Notes under the pieces: model-generated
What the model was told of the DNA's origin: nothing
Database searches by the model: none
Seen by the model: only the letters and a program-made list of their open reading frames with translations
Assembly (NCBI RefSeq): GCF_001597745.1
Contig: NZ_LUHJ01000017.1
Span: 80,780 to 144,779, forward strand
Reading direction: 5' to 3'
DNA from: Anabaena sp. 4-3
Lineage (GTDB): Bacteria > Cyanobacteriota > Cyanobacteriia > Cyanobacteriales > Nostocaceae
DNA: 64,000 nucleotides
Program-made: the position numbers and the translations under genes
Shown here: piece after piece, positions 27,737 through 35,984 of the stretch
Layout of the letters: every line of letters begins with the position of its first letter
Numbering within the stretch: position 1 is the first letter of the stretch

Positions 27737-28012
27737 TCAACCTAAATTTTGATTTTGGGGATTGTTTTGGGCTAGATGTTGCCACAATGTCTGGTACAGT
27801 GTTTCTGGTACCGTTGCACGTAGCGATCGCCCTAATCTATTTTTTTTCTGAGCAGCTTGTAAGCAGCTATCTTTTGGGCAAATGTAAGCTGAACGCCCCA
27901 TGCCCTGATTCAATTGTACCTCTCCAGAAGGAAATACTCGGACAATCCGCCAAAAGTCTTTTTTTAAGCCTACTTTGCGGCAACTAACACAACGCCGATA
28001 GTTGGGTTTCAT
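27737..28012 (-). CDS. ylxR: YlxR-family RNA-binding protein (DUF448)
   Basis: A 91-residue basic protein starting MKPNYRRCVSCRKVGLKK. The family fold contains RRCVSCR (residues 6-12) and a conserved GRSAYICPKDSCLQAAQKKNRL (about 40-62), both present. YlxR proteins sit between nusA and infB in most bacteria; some bind RNA or RNase P and modulate transcription. Here it starts 148 nt after the nusA stop. The C-terminus is longer than in Bacillus and ends with a Gln/Asn-rich tail (NNPQNQN). Identification rests on sequence and operon position. Confidence 0.9.
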   Translation of the reverse strand: MKPNYRRCVSCRKVGLKKDFWRIVRVFPSGEVQLNQGMGRSAYICPKDSCLQAAQKKNRLGRSLRATVPETLYQTLWQHLAQNNPQNQNLG

Positions 28013-28159
28013 CGGTTTTCTGAGTATTTAACAGAAATGTTGCTGGTAATCATAAAGTTGGTTAAGCCAATCTCTATTCATACAACGCTGCCTGATTTTC
28101 AGTCATCGTGAAGACTGATACTGATGTCCATCCTACCAGAACTTAATCAGGCTCATAAA

Positions 28160-29440
28160 TTACTCTTCGTGATAGTTGGTATCTAAAACTTCATTTTCTA
28201 ACTGTTCTGTTTGATTTTCTTCATCCTCTAGCTCCTCTAGTTCTATGTCATCTGTCTCTGGTGTATATTGGGCGCGGGCAGCAGCAAATTTGGCATCTTC
28301 GGCTGCATGATCATATTTAGCTTTGTCTTTAATGTCTATTTTCCAACCTGTTAAGCGGGCTGCTAATCTGACATTTTGCCCTTCTTTCCCAATAGCTAAA
28401 CTCAATTGATCTTCTGCTACTAATACGTGAGTTTGTCGGGTTTCCGGATCCATCAGCCGCACTTCGTCTACTCTGGCTGGACTTAAAGCATTGGCAATAT
28501 ATGTTGCTGGGTCTGGAGACCATCGAATTACGTCTATTTTTTCACCGCGTAATTCGTTTACTACTACCTGAATTCGTGATCCCCTAGCACCGATACAAGC
28601 ACCTACTGGGTCTACATCTCGATCTAGGGTGTCTACTGCTATTTTAGTACGTGGCCCTACATATCGGGAGGGAGGATTGGCTTCCCGTGCTACGGCAACA
28701 ATTCTAACTACTTCGTCTTCTATCTCTGGTACTTCGTTGGCAAATAAGTACACTACTAAACCAGCATCGGCACGAGATACTAGAAGTTGTGGCCCCCGTT
28801 GTTGTCCTTGAGAAACTTTTTTGAGATATACCTTGAATGTAGCATTGGCACGATAGTTATCGTTGGGAAGTTGTTCCCGCTTTGGTAGTTCTGCTTCTAC
28901 TTCTGGTTGACCAAAGCCACTGCTGACTGCCAAAATTACTGACTGGCGTTCAAATCTTAAAACTCTTGCTTGTAGTACAGTCCCTTCTAAGTCTTGGAAC
29001 TCTTCTTGTACCATCTGGCGTTGCTGATCCCGGAGTTTTTGCGCTAGCACCTGCTTGGTTTGCATTGCCGCCATGCGCCCAAACTCCCCTTGATCTGGGG
29101 TAACGTCTAAAACTACAGAGTCGCCAAGTTGGGCTTCAGGAGCTACTTGTTGTACTTCATCTAAAGATATTTGATGGTCGGAATTATTCACTTGTTCCAC
29201 AATAGTTTTTGTGGAAAGAACACGAAAACCTTCTCCATCAATATCGAGTTCGACTTCAAAGTTATCAAAGTAATCTTCATCGAACTGTCGGCGTTCTAAG
29301 TTTTGAGCGCGACGATAACGTTCATAACCTTTGAGCAATGCTTCTCTAATGGCTGATTGTACGGCTAATCGAGGTAAATTACGCTCCCGACTAATATTTT
29401 CAATTAAATCTTTTAATCCTGGTAAACTCACCATTGACAT
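28160..29440 (-). CDS. nusA: Transcription termination/antitermination protein NusA
   Basis: A 426-residue factor that binds RNA polymerase and nascent RNA and controls pausing and termination. Domains in order: N-terminal RNAP-binding domain (about 1-125), S1 (about 130-200), and KH1-KH2 (about 225-345, with GACIGARGSRIQVVVNEL and LSLAIGKEGQNVRLAARLTGW). The C-terminal acidic-repeat domain of proteobacteria is absent and replaced by a 50-residue acidic tail. The ATG at 29440 follows AAGGAG by 8 nt; a TTG two codons earlier would be too close. It lies between rimP and ylxR. Confidence 0.96.
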   Translation of the reverse strand: MSMVSLPGLKDLIENISRERNLPRLAVQSAIREALLKGYERYRRAQNLERRQFDEDYFDNFEVELDIDGEGFRVLSTKTIVEQVNNSDHQISLDEVQQVAPEAQLGDSVVLDVTPDQGEFGRMAAMQTKQVLAQKLRDQQRQMVQEEFQDLEGTVLQARVLRFERQSVILAVSSGFGQPEVEAELPKREQLPNDNYRANATFKVYLKKVSQGQQRGPQLLVSRADAGLVVYLFANEVPEIEDEVVRIVAVAREANPPSRYVGPRTKIAVDTLDRDVDPVGACIGARGSRIQVVVNELRGEKIDVIRWSPDPATYIANALSPARVDEVRLMDPETRQTHVLVAEDQLSLAIGKEGQNVRLAARLTGWKIDIKDKAKYDHAAEDAKFAAARAQYTPETDDIELEELEDEENQTEQLENEVLDTNYHEE

Positions 29441-29557
29441 AAGCAATCTCCTTTATAAATTAGGGCTTAAAAGTTGGGTAACTTGGGTTTTGGGGATGGA
29501 AAATTAAGTAAATATTAAAAACTAGGCATTAGATACTAGGGATTAGAGAAAAGTTGG

Positions 29558-29610
29558 ACTCTAGTCCCTAATTTCTAGTCCCTAGCTTCTAGTTCCTAGC
29601 CTCTAGTTCC
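29558..29610. repeat. Degenerate heptamer/octamer repeat between rimP and nusA
   Basis: About six imperfect copies of CTAGTCCCTAATTT/CTAGTTCCTAGC-type units inside the rimP-nusA operon. It is an STRR-like array; the 181-nt gap it sits in is otherwise featureless. Confidence 0.65.
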
Positions 29611-29621
29611 TCGCTGGTCGT

Positions 29622-30083
29622 TTATCGACGCTCATCTAACTGCACCCTGGTAATGAGGGAGCGAGGAATTTCGATGACACGACCTTTCTGATTGATGTAA
29701 ACTTTTGTCTCATCCCGGCGAATTAATTGACCATTCCACTCTTGTTGTCCTTCGTGGGGTGGGGAAGTGGAGACAATGACAGGAAATCCTTTAAAGGAAA
29801 TAAATTCCCTGTCGGTTACAAGTTGCCTCGAAATACCAGGACTAGACACTTCCAAGACATAAGCATCTGGAATGATCTCCGCAGCATCTAAGGATGTTTC
29901 TAAAGCACGGCTCATGCGCTCACAATCATCTAACCCGGTATCCTGCTGGGGATTGCGGATATCTACCCGCAATACTGGTGGACGTTGGTTGGTGTGAAAA
30001 ACAATGCCAACAACTTCCAAGCCCAGTTGTTCTGCTACTGGTATTGCCAACTCTGTAATTTGTGGGATTAGAGGATGAACCAT
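29622..30083 (-). CDS. rimP: Ribosome maturation factor RimP
   Basis: A 153-residue factor needed for maturation of the 30S subunit. The N-terminal domain contains [21 protein letters not shown] (about residues 20-40), the middle part has the family motif [12 protein letters not shown] (about 96-107), and the C-terminal SH3-like barrel ends the protein. I chose the ATG at 30083 (MVHPLIPQ); the frame extends four codons further. It heads the classic rimP-nusA-ylxR-infB operon. A terminator-like hairpin lies only about 20 nt before the start codon. Confidence 0.94.
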   Translation of the reverse strand: MVHPLIPQITELAIPVAEQLGLEVVGIVFHTNQRPPVLRVDIRNPQQDTGLDDCERMSRALETSLDAAEIIPDAYVLEVSSPGISRQLVTDREFISFKGFPVIVSTSPPHEGQQEWNGQLIRRDETKVYINQKGRVIEIPRSLITRVQLDERR

Positions 30084-30095
30084 GTCTAAAATCAA

Positions 30096-30121
30096 TAAAA
30101 AAAGTGGGCATCAACCCACTT
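30096..30121 (-). terminator. Terminator-like hairpin in rimP-nusA leader (possible attenuator)
   Basis: On the minus strand AAGTGGG (30121-30115) pairs with CCCACTT (30108-30102) around TTGATG, followed by a run of T. It sits between the expected promoter and the rimP start codon at 30083, so it would end transcription before the operon. Control by NusA itself is a plausible inference. Confidence 0.65.
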
Positions 30122-30217
30122 CCTGCGATAGGGATATCTTCCAAGAAGTCTTGTGACGAACCAATGATGGTTCGCCGCTAATTTGAGTGTAGCGCATTTT
30201 TTCAGCGTCAATAGTTA

Positions 30218-30276
30218 TTAGTCACTGGTCATTGGTCATTAGTCATTAGTCATTAGTCATTGGTCATTGGTCATTA
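30218..30276. repeat. Heptamer tandem repeat (CATTAGT/CATTGGT)
   Basis: About eight tandem copies of a 7-nt unit alternating CATTGGT and CATTAGT between the divergent-looking rimP leader and the 486-residue gene. Followed by CCTCCGCTT repeats at about 30286-30302. Confidence 0.88.
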
Positions 30277-30318
30277 GTTTCTCTCCTCCGCTTCCTCCGC
30301 TTCCTGATCCCAGTTGCT

Positions 30319-31779
30319 TTACCTTTGACGATGCTGGTAACGAATCTCTGGCAGATTAGTCCGTTGTTCAACTACTGGCTGGATGGATGTTTGGGTTTTG
30401 AGTTTTTGGGTTTGTTCGAGAATTTGGTCGATGTCTTCTTGGGATAAACGTTGTACGTAGTTGAGCTTGACTTCTTCTAAGAAATCAACGAGTAAGCTTT
30501 GGATTTGGTTAATTACTTGCTGTTGCTGTATTTCTGTACCTAAAGCTTGGCTAAATCTTTCTACCAGTTGAGTAGTAAGTTTGGCTCCAACGGGGTCTTC
30601 TACAGCGTTAACTAACGCATTGTAGAGATTAGTTGTGAGTTGAGTTGCTAGTTGTTGGCTCAGTTGAGTTTGAACTTTGGCTACTCCTGGTAATACTTGC
30701 AAGTTACGAGACAGGGGGACTTGATGGAATACGGTTTCAATGTTGTGGTGTAAAATAGCAACGAGTTCTGGTTGAATTTTGGGCAGGACTTGATAGACGA
30801 TGGTTTGTACCAACAGCCCGGCGATCGCTTCTAATTCATTCACATTATTAATATCTATGTAGGGGCGGAGATTTTCTTTTTGCAATAACCACCGCGTTAA
30901 TTCACCCCGTTGAATCGAAATCTGAATTTGGTTAATTACTCTAATTACTACAATTTCTGTGATTTCTTCCGCAAAATTACTTACAACTATTGTATGCAAT
31001 TGCTTGTTTATTGGTTGTAAATTACATAACTTTGCTTGGTCTAAACGAATAGTTACAGGTATAATCCGTAACCATCGCCAAAAGGGGATCAGTAAAAATA
31101 AATCATACCAACGCCACAATATAGAGTTTAACCAACTAAAATTAGGATGTGTACGTTTGATATAAATGACACGGGTCAATAACTCTACACTAAATAACAG
31201 GATAAAGGGTAAATCGATTAACCAAAATAAATCAATAAATTCACCAGTATCACCAATTTGACGGTAGTAGTTGGTAGCTATTAAAGGTCTGACTTGTTGA
31301 TTAAAAAAAATCATTTCTTGTAGCCAGCCTTGCTGAGATAAATAAGGCTGACTCCAAAAGGTGGCGAAGGATTGTTTGGCGGATTCTTTACCGATGCGAT
31401 CGCGCATCCGGTTTTTAATTTTTTCTAAAGTTCCACTTTTACCAACGGCTGCAAAGGGATTACTATCAATCATCTCAACACTCAGCCGTCTCAGTTCTTC
31501 TAACTGAGTTTTGACTTGTGGCGATGTTAAACCTGTCTGACTAACTTGTTCTTCTAGTGCATTGACTGCTTCTAAGTAATTTTTGGTTTCTCTGTGAGGT
31601 TCAATACCTTTAACCGGGTCATAAATCTGAGTAATTTGCGGAATTCTGCGTAAATAGAAATCTCGCCAGGGTACGTAAGTTAAATCAAAGACAACTAAGC
31701 ACAGATTGACTGTGGCAATTGTTGCCATCAGTCTTTCAAAGTATAAGTTTCGCTTTTTTGTTGTTTTTAGATTCACCAT
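30319..31779 (-). CDS. Membrane protein with voltage-sensor-like helices, function unknown
   Basis: A 486-residue protein I cannot assign. It has an N-terminal hydrophobic helix (about residues 17-35), a charged region (about 40-175), and a cluster of two to three helices (about 190-265) ending in a segment RWYDLFLLIPFWRWLRIIP. That cluster resembles S2-S4 of ion-transport domains: an acidic residue in FSVELLTRVIYI and several arginines afterwards, but without the regular R-x-x-R ladder or any pore loop. The C-terminal 220 residues are predicted helical and glutamine-rich (coiled-coil-like). It is isolated between repeats. A role in membrane signalling or transport is speculation. Confidence 0.6.
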   Translation of the reverse strand: MVNLKTTKKRNLYFERLMATIATVNLCLVVFDLTYVPWRDFYLRRIPQITQIYDPVKGIEPHRETKNYLEAVNALEEQVSQTGLTSPQVKTQLEELRRLSVEMIDSNPFAAVGKSGTLEKIKNRMRDRIGKESAKQSFATFWSQPYLSQQGWLQEMIFFNQQVRPLIATNYYRQIGDTGEFIDLFWLIDLPFILLFSVELLTRVIYIKRTHPNFSWLNSILWRWYDLFLLIPFWRWLRIIPVTIRLDQAKLCNLQPINKQLHTIVVSNFAEEITEIVVIRVINQIQISIQRGELTRWLLQKENLRPYIDINNVNELEAIAGLLVQTIVYQVLPKIQPELVAILHHNIETVFHQVPLSRNLQVLPGVAKVQTQLSQQLATQLTTNLYNALVNAVEDPVGAKLTTQLVERFSQALGTEIQQQQVINQIQSLLVDFLEEVKLNYVQRLSQEDIDQILEQTQKLKTQTSIQPVVEQRTNLPEIRYQHRQR

Positions 31780-32212
31780 ATTTAGTTTTAATTGTTACAC
31801 CTGTTAAATTAGAAATTTTAATGAAAAATTTTTCTTTTATAATTTTATTTAATAATTAATTTTATTAAATTACCATTTAAGATAGGGTTCAAAATGTTTA
31901 TTAGTATGAATTTGGTAAATCGAACATCATTAATTATTTAAAAAAAGCTTGATTTACATCTAGCATCCGTAGGAGTGGATTCACCGCGCTGATCATTCAT
32001 ATATTGATGATATTTTTAAACCCGCCCCTACCTTACCGCAATTAAAGGACGATGGGCAATGTTGAAAATGGGCTAACAGTCGGATTGTTAAGTTGTTGGG
32101 ATTGTCCACCCTACGATAATTGAGAATGGTGCAAGATATCAGTCTCAAGAATTATAAGTTGTGTCCGTTACCCTTTATAATGCAGTTTATTTAATCCGCA
32201 GGAGTGTTAAAT
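31780..32212. other. Divergent intergenic region with repeat copy
   Basis: A 433-nt gap, very AT-rich on the left (31790-31960). The right part carries CCACCCTAC and a 23-bp repeat end at 32121-32143. Promoters for both flanking genes should be here, but no boxes are convincing. Confidence 0.4.
32121..32143 (+). repeat. Dispersed repeat end, copy 3
   Basis: These 23 bases, beginning TGAGAATGGTGCAAG, are an exact inverted match to 34101-34123 about 2 kb away. They match, with changes, the 3' end of the 3508-3608 copy. The rest of the element is not clearly conserved here. Confidence 0.7.
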
Positions 32213-32971
32213 ATGTGGTGTGGGTTCGGAAAATCAAGCATGATTATAGGTGCAGCTTGTGTAGTTACTGCTAGTGTAATGATTTCTCATACAACGTTTG
32301 CAGCTCGTCAACGTAACTATACACCGGAGGAATTCCGGGCTGTGTTGCGGGGTTTGGGCTATAACGTCAAAGTGACAAACGCACCCCTCACTGATGAGGA
32401 AACTAAAAAAGCAATTCGTGAATTTCAAACAGGTTACAAGTTAAAAGTTGATGGCGTAGCAGGGCCACAAACCCAAGATTTTGCGGCTACCATCGTGCAG
32501 ATCCTTCAAGGTAATTTAAATGCTGTACTGAAACCTAAGACTCCCCTCCCGCGTGACCAATTTTACACCCATAGAACGGAAGAGTTAGTTAAAGAGTATC
32601 AGAAAAAGAATCAATTAGAAGAAACTGGTATTGCTAATTTGGCACTACGTCAAAAGCTAGACAAAGAAGCGAAGGAAATTATTAATCAGCCAGCTACTAA
32701 GCCGTCACCAAAGCCAACGGCAACACCAACTTCTACACCGTCACCAAAGCCAACGGCAACACCGACTTCTACACCGTCACCAAAGCCAACGGCAACACCG
32801 ACTTCTACACCGTCACCAAAGCCAACGGCGACACCAACGGCGACACCAACGGCAACACCGACTTCTACACCATCACCCACACCAACGGCGACACCAACGG
32901 CGACACCAACGGCGACACCATCACCCACACCAACAGCTACACCAACGGCTACACCAACGGCTACACCGTAA
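32213..32971 (+). CDS. Exported peptidoglycan-binding-domain protein with Pro/Thr repeat tail
   Basis: A 252-residue exported protein. A signal segment (about residues 8-31) ends in TTFAA; a PG_binding_1-like three-helix module follows (about 38-90, with GYKLKVDGVAGPQTQ), then a second helical module (about 95-155). The C-terminal 95 residues consist of PSPKPTATPTST and PTATPTAT repeats, a flexible linker or wall-spanning tail. The ATG at 32213 is 8 nt after GGAG; the longer frame from a GTG at 32204 lacks such a site. It converges with a protease gene 8 nt beyond its stop. Cell-wall attachment is the likely role. Confidence 0.8.
   Translation: MWCGFGKSSMIIGAACVVTASVMISHTTFAARQRNYTPEEFRAVLRGLGYNVKVTNAPLTDEETKKAIREFQTGYKLKVDGVAGPQTQDFAATIVQILQGNLNAVLKPKTPLPRDQFYTHRTEELVKEYQKKNQLEETGIANLALRQKLDKEAKEIINQPATKPSPKPTATPTSTPSPKPTATPTSTPSPKPTATPTSTPSPKPTATPTATPTATPTSTPSPTPTATPTATPTATPSPTPTATPTATPTATP
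32700..32965 (+). repeat. Minisatellite encoding Pro/Thr-rich tail
   Basis: About three and a half copies of a 36-nt unit (CCGTCACCAAAGCCAACGGC as core) followed by 12-nt ACACCAACGGCG-type units. Near-identity of the copies at DNA level suggests recent length changes in the protein tail. Confidence 0.85.
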
Positions 32972-32979
32972 GCATTACT

Positions 32980-33873
32980 TTAACTATTTTGATTTGGTTC
33001 TTCCATTGGTCTACCCTTGGGTGTAGGTAAAAGGGGACGACGGTCATCGTAAGGTAAAGGTATATACTGAACAGTGGGTCTTCCGCCTTGTGGTTGTGGA
33101 TATAAGTCCATGAGTTCGTATATACAACGGGGCAGTCCGACTGTTACGGGCAGCCCCAATTCTGTGGCTTCCTCAACTGTGATGGGATAATCATGGGTGA
33201 CACGTCCAGTGGTTAAAGCTTCGATGATGGGTTCTATATTTTCTGGGTTAACTTTTTGTTTTGGTATATTATCTTTGAGCAGAGTACGTACAAATCGCTG
33301 TACTTGCTGAATTGCTTTGTCGGCTAAGTCTGCCATGATGAGAGTTTGGTCGTCAATTTCACTGATGGGTTTATCTTTGACGACTTTGAGAAGGCTGGCG
33401 GCTGGTAAGTTACCCAGTTGGGGATCAACTGGGCCTAAAACGGCGTTAGCATCCATGATGATTTGATCTGCTGCCAGTGCGAGCATTGTACCGCCACTCA
33501 TGGCATAGTGAGGTACAAAGACACTGACTTTGGATGGATGACGAATTAAGGCTCTAGCAATTTGTTCAGTGGCTAGTACCAAACCACCGGGAGTATGTAA
33601 AATTAAGTCAATGGGGACATCGGAGGGGGTAAGACGAATTGCCCTGAGTATTTGTTCTGAGTCTTCAATGGTGATGTAGCGAGAAATGGGAATACCTAAT
33701 AAACTGATGGACTCTTGGCGGTGTATTAATAAAATTACACGACTGCCCCGTTGTTTTTGAAATTCTTGTATGCTGCGGAAGCGTCTATATTCGATTTGGC
33801 GTTTTTGCCAGATGGGTTGTAGGGATGAGAGGAGAAGAAAAATCCAGAATAAGTCTCCAATACCAAAGCCCAT
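32980..33873 (-). CDS. ClpP-fold membrane serine protease (SDH/SppA-like)
   Basis: A 297-residue protein of the Clp-fold serine proteinase superfamily. After one N-terminal membrane helix (about residues 3-20) comes an SppA-like crotonase fold with the probable nucleophile in PHYAMSGGTMLALAADQI (Ser near 127) and the downstream DANAVLGPVDPQLG characteristic of SDH-type proteinases. I chose the ATG at 33873 (MGFGIGDLFWIF); the frame opens 21 codons earlier. It should cleave membrane or exported proteins on the cytoplasmic side. Its C-terminus is proline-rich. It converges with the peptidoglycan-binding gene. Confidence 0.85.
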   Translation of the reverse strand: MGFGIGDLFWIFLLLSSLQPIWQKRQIEYRRFRSIQEFQKQRGSRVILLIHRQESISLLGIPISRYITIEDSEQILRAIRLTPSDVPIDLILHTPGGLVLATEQIARALIRHPSKVSVFVPHYAMSGGTMLALAADQIIMDANAVLGPVDPQLGNLPAASLLKVVKDKPISEIDDQTLIMADLADKAIQQVQRFVRTLLKDNIPKQKVNPENIEPIIEALTTGRVTHDYPITVEEATELGLPVTVGLPRCIYELMDLYPQPQGGRPTVQYIPLPYDDRRPLLPTPKGRPMEEPNQNS

Positions 33874-34065
33874 AATGTTATTTATGCTGAGAGAAATTGT
33901 GATGCCATCATTGTGACAATTTTCAGGCGATCGCATTTCTATCTACGGGTTTATCTCGCAATTACAACTCATCAGGATTAATCCCTAATTGTCGCAAACG
34001 TTCTGCAAGTTGTATTGCTTTTCTTGATTCGCAAAATTAGGAGCAAATAAAGCTAGTCATAATAG

Positions 34066-34085
34066 AGACGCGATTCATCGCGTCT
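34066..34085. repeat. Short palindrome
   Basis: AGACGCGA and TCGCGTCT are exactly complementary with a TTCA loop, lacking a T-run. Palindromes of this kind are scattered in the genomes of this group. Confidence 0.6.
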
Positions 34086-34100
34086 GTACATGAATGGGCA

Positions 34101-34201
34101 ACTGATATCTTGCACCATTCTCAATAAGCTGAAGGCGATGCACACCTAACAACGTAAAACTACAGCTTTGAGCAACTTCCAAGCAATGCCCAGCCTACAA
34201 A
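34101..34201 (-). repeat. Dispersed ~100-bp repeat, copy 2
   Basis: Read on the minus strand it starts TTTGTAGGCTGGGCATTGC and ends TTGAGAATGGTGCAAGATAT, matching both ends of the 3508-3608 copy at the same spacing. The region 33874-34235 contains no gene apart from this element and the palindrome at 34066. Confidence 0.65.
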
Positions 34202-34235
34202 CATTATTATCAAGAAACAGGTGCAAGATGTGTGT

Positions 34236-35804
34236 TTACTCGTCTTCGTCTGGCTCGAAATCGCTGTCTTCTAATGTTTGATGGGGGATGGCGGCAATAA
34301 TCGCGTCAATGACTTTGGAAACTGGTAAAATCTCAATGTTAAGGTCAGGAAATTTCTGACCTTTAGGAACGATCGCTCGTTTAAATCCCAGTTTGGCTGC
34401 TTCTTTTAGCCGCAGTTCCATTTGAGACACGGCTCGCACTTGTCCCCCTAACCCGACTTCACCAATCAAGACTGTACCCGGATCAACTATGCGATCGCGG
34501 AAACTCGCTACAATGGCGATCGCTATTCCTAAATCTACGGCTGGTTCTTCTACATTTAACCCCCCAGCCGAAGCTACGTAAGAATCTAATTTCGACATCG
34601 GAATCCCTACCCGCTTTTCTAACACGGCGAGAATCTGCACTAATCGGTTATAATCTATACCAGTCCCAGCCCGTCGCGGTGAGGGATAACTCGTAGGACT
34701 GACTAAGGCTTGTAACTCTACTACAATCGGGCGTGTACCTTCACAAGCCACTACAATCGCTGTTCCTGGTGCGGGATCATCACGATTACCTAAAAATAAC
34801 TCACTGGGGTTAGGTACTTCTCGCAAACCATGTTGCACCATTTCAAAAATACCGATTTCGTGAGTCGCACCAAAACGGTTTTTGACAGTTCTTAACAAGC
34901 GGTGGGAGGCAAAGCGATCGCCTTCAAAATACAATACTGTATCTACTAAGTGTTCTAAAACTTTCGGCCCGGCGATCGCTCCTTCTTTAGTGACGTGTCC
35001 GACAATTAACATGGTAATATCTTCATGTTTTGCCACTTTCATCAACGCCGCCGTGCATTCCCTCACCTGCGCTACCGAACCCGGTGCAGATGTTAACGCC
35101 GGAAAAAACACTGTTTGAATACTATCAATCACCGCCACATTTGGTTTTAGGGAATCGATTTCCCGCAAAATCTCTTCCAAATCTGTTTCTGGTAATATGT
35201 ACAAATCTGCGCCTATACCTTCAGAGGCTTCTGGTTGCTGTTGATTTTCGGCTGTTGTTTCCTCTGTTGGTTTTGATTCAGGTGTGTCTTCTGTTGTATT
35301 ATCCTGAGCATCTTCCTCTATACTACAAGGCTTGGAGACACCTAAACGTGAGGCTCTTAACTTGACTTGCTGTCCTGATTCTTCCCCGGAAACGTAGAGG
35401 ATGCGATATCTCTGCGCTAATAAATTAGAGACTTGTAACAATAAGGTAGATTTGCCAATACCGGGATCACCACCAATTAACACCATCGAACCGGGAACTA
35501 CTCCACCACCCAGCACTCGATCTAATTCACCATAACCTGATTCCCAACGGGTGACTTGGCGATCGCTAATTTGGTCAAATGTTAAGGCTGCTCGTGGTTT
35601 TGCTGGCTTTGTTGGCGATTTTCCGTTAATCTGAGTGGAATGCCAACCACTGACTCCCCCACGACTGAGTATATCTACGGAAGATTGGATGCTAATCTGT
35701 TCTTCTAAAGAATTGTAAGTACCACAATTGGGACACTTACCAAACCATTGGGACGACTCGGCTCGACATTCGTTACAAATGTAAAAGGTTTTGGGCTTTG
35801 GCAT
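34236..35804 (-). CDS. radA: DNA repair protein RadA
   Basis: A 522-residue RecA-related ATPase that extends D-loops during recombination. It has the N-terminal C4 zinc finger (CNEC at 10-13 and CPNC at 24-27), Walker A GGDPGIGKST (111-120), the RadA-specific KNRFG motif, and a C-terminal Lon-protease-like domain (about 350-500). Unusually, about 40 acidic/threonine-rich residues (about 160-198) are inserted after the first ATPase strands where most RadA proteins have a short loop. It is divergent from rpaB, with a 180-nt gap between them. The identification is firm. Confidence 0.95.
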   Translation of the reverse strand: MPKPKTFYICNECRAESSQWFGKCPNCGTYNSLEEQISIQSSVDILSRGGVSGWHSTQINGKSPTKPAKPRAALTFDQISDRQVTRWESGYGELDRVLGGGVVPGSMVLIGGDPGIGKSTLLLQVSNLLAQRYRILYVSGEESGQQVKLRASRLGVSKPCSIEEDAQDNTTEDTPESKPTEETTAENQQQPEASEGIGADLYILPETDLEEILREIDSLKPNVAVIDSIQTVFFPALTSAPGSVAQVRECTAALMKVAKHEDITMLIVGHVTKEGAIAGPKVLEHLVDTVLYFEGDRFASHRLLRTVKNRFGATHEIGIFEMVQHGLREVPNPSELFLGNRDDPAPGTAIVVACEGTRPIVVELQALVSPTSYPSPRRAGTGIDYNRLVQILAVLEKRVGIPMSKLDSYVASAGGLNVEEPAVDLGIAIAIVASFRDRIVDPGTVLIGEVGLGGQVRAVSQMELRLKEAAKLGFKRAIVPKGQKFPDLNIEILPVSKVIDAIIAAIPHQTLEDSDFEPDEDE

Positions 35805-35984
35805 TCTTAAATCTTAAATAATATGAATTATCTTAATTTTTGCTTAAGTTTTCTTGTAGTTGAAAATCTGATTCATAGCGGCTTTACCGCTTTTTCCAAA
35901 TTAATAGAGGGAATGATATCTTAATATTATGGTATTAAAAATTAATCATGAAAAATTTTTAGTTGTTAAGGAGCGTTGAGAAAC

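Noticed and set aside
30218-30276. CRISPR array
   Set aside because: The heptamer repeats here, and at 6222, 7260, 10492 and 36812, have no spacers; unit length and arrangement are those of STRR repeats. No CRISPR or cas gene was seen in the window.
32686-32928. 80-codon minus-strand frame rich in Gly and Val
   Set aside because: It is the reverse reading of the Pro/Thr minisatellite in a well-supported plus-strand gene.
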